NCBI GenBank assembly: GCA_947460275.1
Contig: CANHHZ010000031.1
Location: 1-13,931, forward strand
Direction of reading: 5' to 3'
DNA: 13,931 bases
Source of the DNA: Sphingobacteriaceae bacterium
GTDB lineage: Bacteria; Bacteroidota; Bacteroidia; Sphingobacteriales; Sphingobacteriaceae
In this document: positions 11,931 through 13,931 of the stretch, piece by piece
How positions within the stretch are numbered: position 1 is the stretch's first letter
Layout of the letters: every line of letters begins with the position of its first letter
Made by a program: the position numbers and the translations under genes
The notes under the pieces: generated by a model
Told to the model about the DNA's origin: nothing
The model's database searches: none
Seen by the model: the letters and a program-made list of their open reading frames with translations, nothing else

Positions 11931-13931
11931 ATGAACAAAAAAACCTTATTTACCGCCCTATTTGTTATCGCAGGAACCTTACAATTTGCATCGCATGTGC
12001 CCGAGGAAGGCATGTTTCCCTTAAGCGAAATACATAAATTGGATTTGAAAAAAGCGGGGCTGAAAATAGACCAAAACGAAGTGTATAATCCAAACGGCAT
12101 TAGTTTGGTTGATGCTTTGGTAAACGTGGGCGGCTGCACCGGTTCTTTTGTGTCCAACGAGGGATTGATCATTACCAATCACCATTGTGCCTTTAGCGCT
12201 GTACAATTGGCCAGCACGCCCGAAAATGATTATTTAAACAAAGGTTTTGTAGCCCGCACACGCGAACAAGAGATAGAAGCCAAAGGGTTAACTTGTCGCA
12301 TTACAGATAGTTACGAGGATGTTTCGGACAAAGTTTTAGGTGCTGTAGCGCAAATTGAGGATCCTGCCACCAGACTTCAATTTATCACCAACGCGATGAA
12401 AAACATTGCTTTAGAGGCCGAAAAACAAGACCCAAGCATTAAAGCCGAAGTATCGGAAATGTTTATTGGAAAAAGTTACGTGCTTTTTAAATATAAAATT
12501 ATTGAAGATGTGCGCTTGGTTTATGTGCCCAACCGCCAAATTGGTGAGTTTGGTGGCGAAACCGACAATTGGGTTTGGCCTCGCCACACTGGCGATTTTT
12601 CTTTTATGAGAGCCTATGTAGGTAAAGATGGAAAACCTGCCAAATACAGTAAAGACAATGTGCCTTATAGCCCTAAAAAGTTTTTAAAAGTGAACCCTAA
12701 CGGAACAAATGAAGAAGACTTTGTGTTTATTTTGGGTTATCCCGGACGTACTTTTCGCCATCGCCCTGCGCAGTTTATTGCCTACCAACAAAAAAATGTA
12801 TTGCCTTATGTAGCTCAGTTGTACGAATTTCAGAACGCTACCATGGAAAATGTGGGCAAAAAAGACAAAACAACAGAGTTGAAATTGGCTACCCGCATCA
12901 AAAGAAATGCAAACGTGCTTAAAAATTACAGCGGTAAAATTAAAGGCATCAAAGAAATTGACTTGATTGGACAGAAAGTGAAGGAAGACGAAGCTTTGAG
13001 TGCTTTTATCAACAACAACCTAGAGATTAAAGCACAGTATGGCAACTTAATGAAAGACATTGATTTACTTTACGAACAAATTAACGGCGATGCCAACCGC
13101 GATTTATGGTTAAGCCAAATCTACCCTTCTACAAGTTTACTTAATGTGGCAAAACAACTAAATGCCTTTAAAACTTCGCTGGATAGCCAACCTACCGCAA
13201 ACAAAGAAATTTATTTTAATGCCAACGTAGCTAAGGTTAAGCAAGCTTTATCAACCATTTACGATGCTTTTGAGGTAGATGTGGACAAGCGCTTGTTAAA
13301 GAAAATGATGATGGATGCAGCCTTGTTCAGTACAAACCAAAGGGTAAAAGCTGTTGACAAAATTATCGACAAAGGCGCAAGCAATGAAGCTATGGTTAAC
13401 GATTTCATCAACGATATTTTTGGATTGAGCAAATTAAAAGACCAAAACTATGTGTTCAATAACCTTTTAAAATCGAGCAAAAGTATAAGCGATTATAACG
13501 ACGGAATTTTGATGTTGGAAATAGATATCGCCAAACAAATTGCAGAACTTAAACCCGAAAAAGACCGCAGAGATGGTATTTTAAACAAGTTAATGGGCGA
13601 TTATGTAAATGTGAAGGAAAAGTTCCTCCAAAAAAACTTTATTCCCGATGCCAACAGCACTTTGAGGCTTACCTATGGCTTTGTAAGGGGCTATGCACCA
13701 GCTGATGCCAACTACATGAAGCCTTACACCACCATTAAGGGCATTATAGAAAAAGGCGCCACCGGAAACCCTGATTTCGGTTATCCTAATGCCATTAAAA
13801 CGCTTTGGGACAATAAGGATTTTGGAAGCTTTGCCAAAACAGACCTTAACGATGTGCCTGTAGCGTTTTTATACAATACCGATACCACAGGTGGTAATTC
13901 TGGTTCGCCCATTATGAATGCTTATGGCGAG
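11931..13931 (+). CDS. S46-family dipeptidyl-peptidase (DPP7/DPP11-like), truncated by the window edge
   Basis: Serine exopeptidase that removes dipeptides from the N-termini of peptides, in the periplasm or cell envelope. The frame runs 667 codons from ATG 11931 to the last base with no internal stop found where I translated it. Residues 1-21 are a signal sequence (MNKKTLFTALFVIAG onward), and the mature part begins with the S46-typical EEGMFP. Catalytic landmarks: VGGCTGSFVSNEGLIITNHH around His85, the GEFGGETDNWVWPRHTGDFS block with Asp222, and GGNSGSPIMN with Ser657 near the end. These positions are close to those of P. gingivalis DPP11 (85, 227, 655). About 50 residues are missing at the C-terminus, including the position about 18 residues after the serine where Gly (DPP7) or Arg (DPP11) sets specificity, so the subtype cannot be decided here. 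Confidence 0.93.
   Translation, partial: MNKKTLFTALFVIAGTLQFASHVPEEGMFPLSEIHKLDLKKAGLKIDQNEVYNPNGISLVDALVNVGGCTGSFVSNEGLIITNHHCAFSAVQLASTPENDYLNKGFVARTREQEIEAKGLTCRITDSYEDVSDKVLGAVAQIEDPATRLQFITNAMKNIALEAEKQDPSIKAEVSEMFIGKSYVLFKYKIIEDVRLVYVPNRQIGEFGGETDNWVWPRHTGDFSFMRAYVGKDGKPAKYSKDNVPYSPKKFLKVNPNGTNEEDFVFILGYPGRTFRHRPAQFIAYQQKNVLPYVAQLYEFQNATMENVGKKDKTTELKLATRIKRNANVLKNYSGKIKGIKEIDLIGQKVKEDEALSAFINNNLEIKAQYGNLMKDIDLLYEQINGDANRDLWLSQIYPSTSLLNVAKQLNAFKTSLDSQPTANKEIYFNANVAKVKQALSTIYDAFEVDVDKRLLKKMMMDAALFSTNQRVKAVDKIIDKGASNEAMVNDFINDIFGLSKLKDQNYVFNNLLKSSKSISDYNDGILMLEIDIAKQIAELKPEKDRRDGILNKLMGDYVNVKEKFLQKNFIPDANSTLRLTYGFVRGYAPADANYMKPYTTIKGIIEKGATGNPDFGYPNAIKTLWDNKDFGSFAKTDLNDVPVAFLYNTDTTGGNSGSPIMNAYGE

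Overview
The window looks like chromosomal DNA of a Bacteroidota species, most likely Sphingobacteriaceae (Pedobacter-like). This rests on the AT-rich composition, a TonB-dependent receptor with an N-terminal carboxypeptidase-regulatory-like domain, a peptidase of family S46, a DUF4442 protein, and several upstream sites matching the Bacteroidota promoter (TTG, 17-23 bases, TAnnTTTG). The genus is an inference from family resemblance; no rRNA or other marker gene is present.

Layout. (1) 1-2123, minus: a TonB-dependent receptor cut by an in-frame TGA at 168-170. The same frame continues as family-like barrel sequence to the window edge, so the gene is probably inactivated by one nonsense change, or carries a base error. 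(2) 2307-4855, plus: a DUF4442 hot-dog protein, an AlbA_2/Schlafen-type protein with a C-terminal winged helix, then a MATE efflux transporter. (3) 4870-6898, minus: truC (tRNA pseudouridine-65 synthase) followed 21 bases later by dinB (DNA polymerase IV), then a 52-residue single-pass membrane protein. (4) 6899-8739: a repeat-rich accessory stretch. It holds a seven-copy heptanucleotide tandem repeat, three copies of a REP-like element with two perfect hairpins each (two of them in a tandem array of about 165 bp), a 16-bp perfect palindrome, a small lipoprotein gene, and a decayed fragment of a RhuM-family (virulence/Fic-associated) gene. (5) 8740-11496, minus: msrC (free methionine-R-sulfoxide reductase), kynU (kynureninase) and a histone-deacetylase-fold amidohydrolase whose ATG lies 7 bases after the kynU stop. 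(6) 11497-11930: non-coding, with a strong msrC promoter, a 9-bp hairpin and a -7-like box. (7) 11931-13931, plus: an S46 dipeptidyl-peptidase running off the right edge just after its catalytic serine.

How the genes relate. Most are housekeeping or stress functions: tRNA modification, translesion synthesis, methionine oxide repair, tryptophan/kynurenine catabolism, peptide scavenging, drug export. The tight kynU-deacetylase pair suggests a shared pathway. The clearest unexplained signal is the 6.9-8.7 kb stretch, where hairpin stems are perfectly conserved while their loops vary, next to the remnant of a lost gene.
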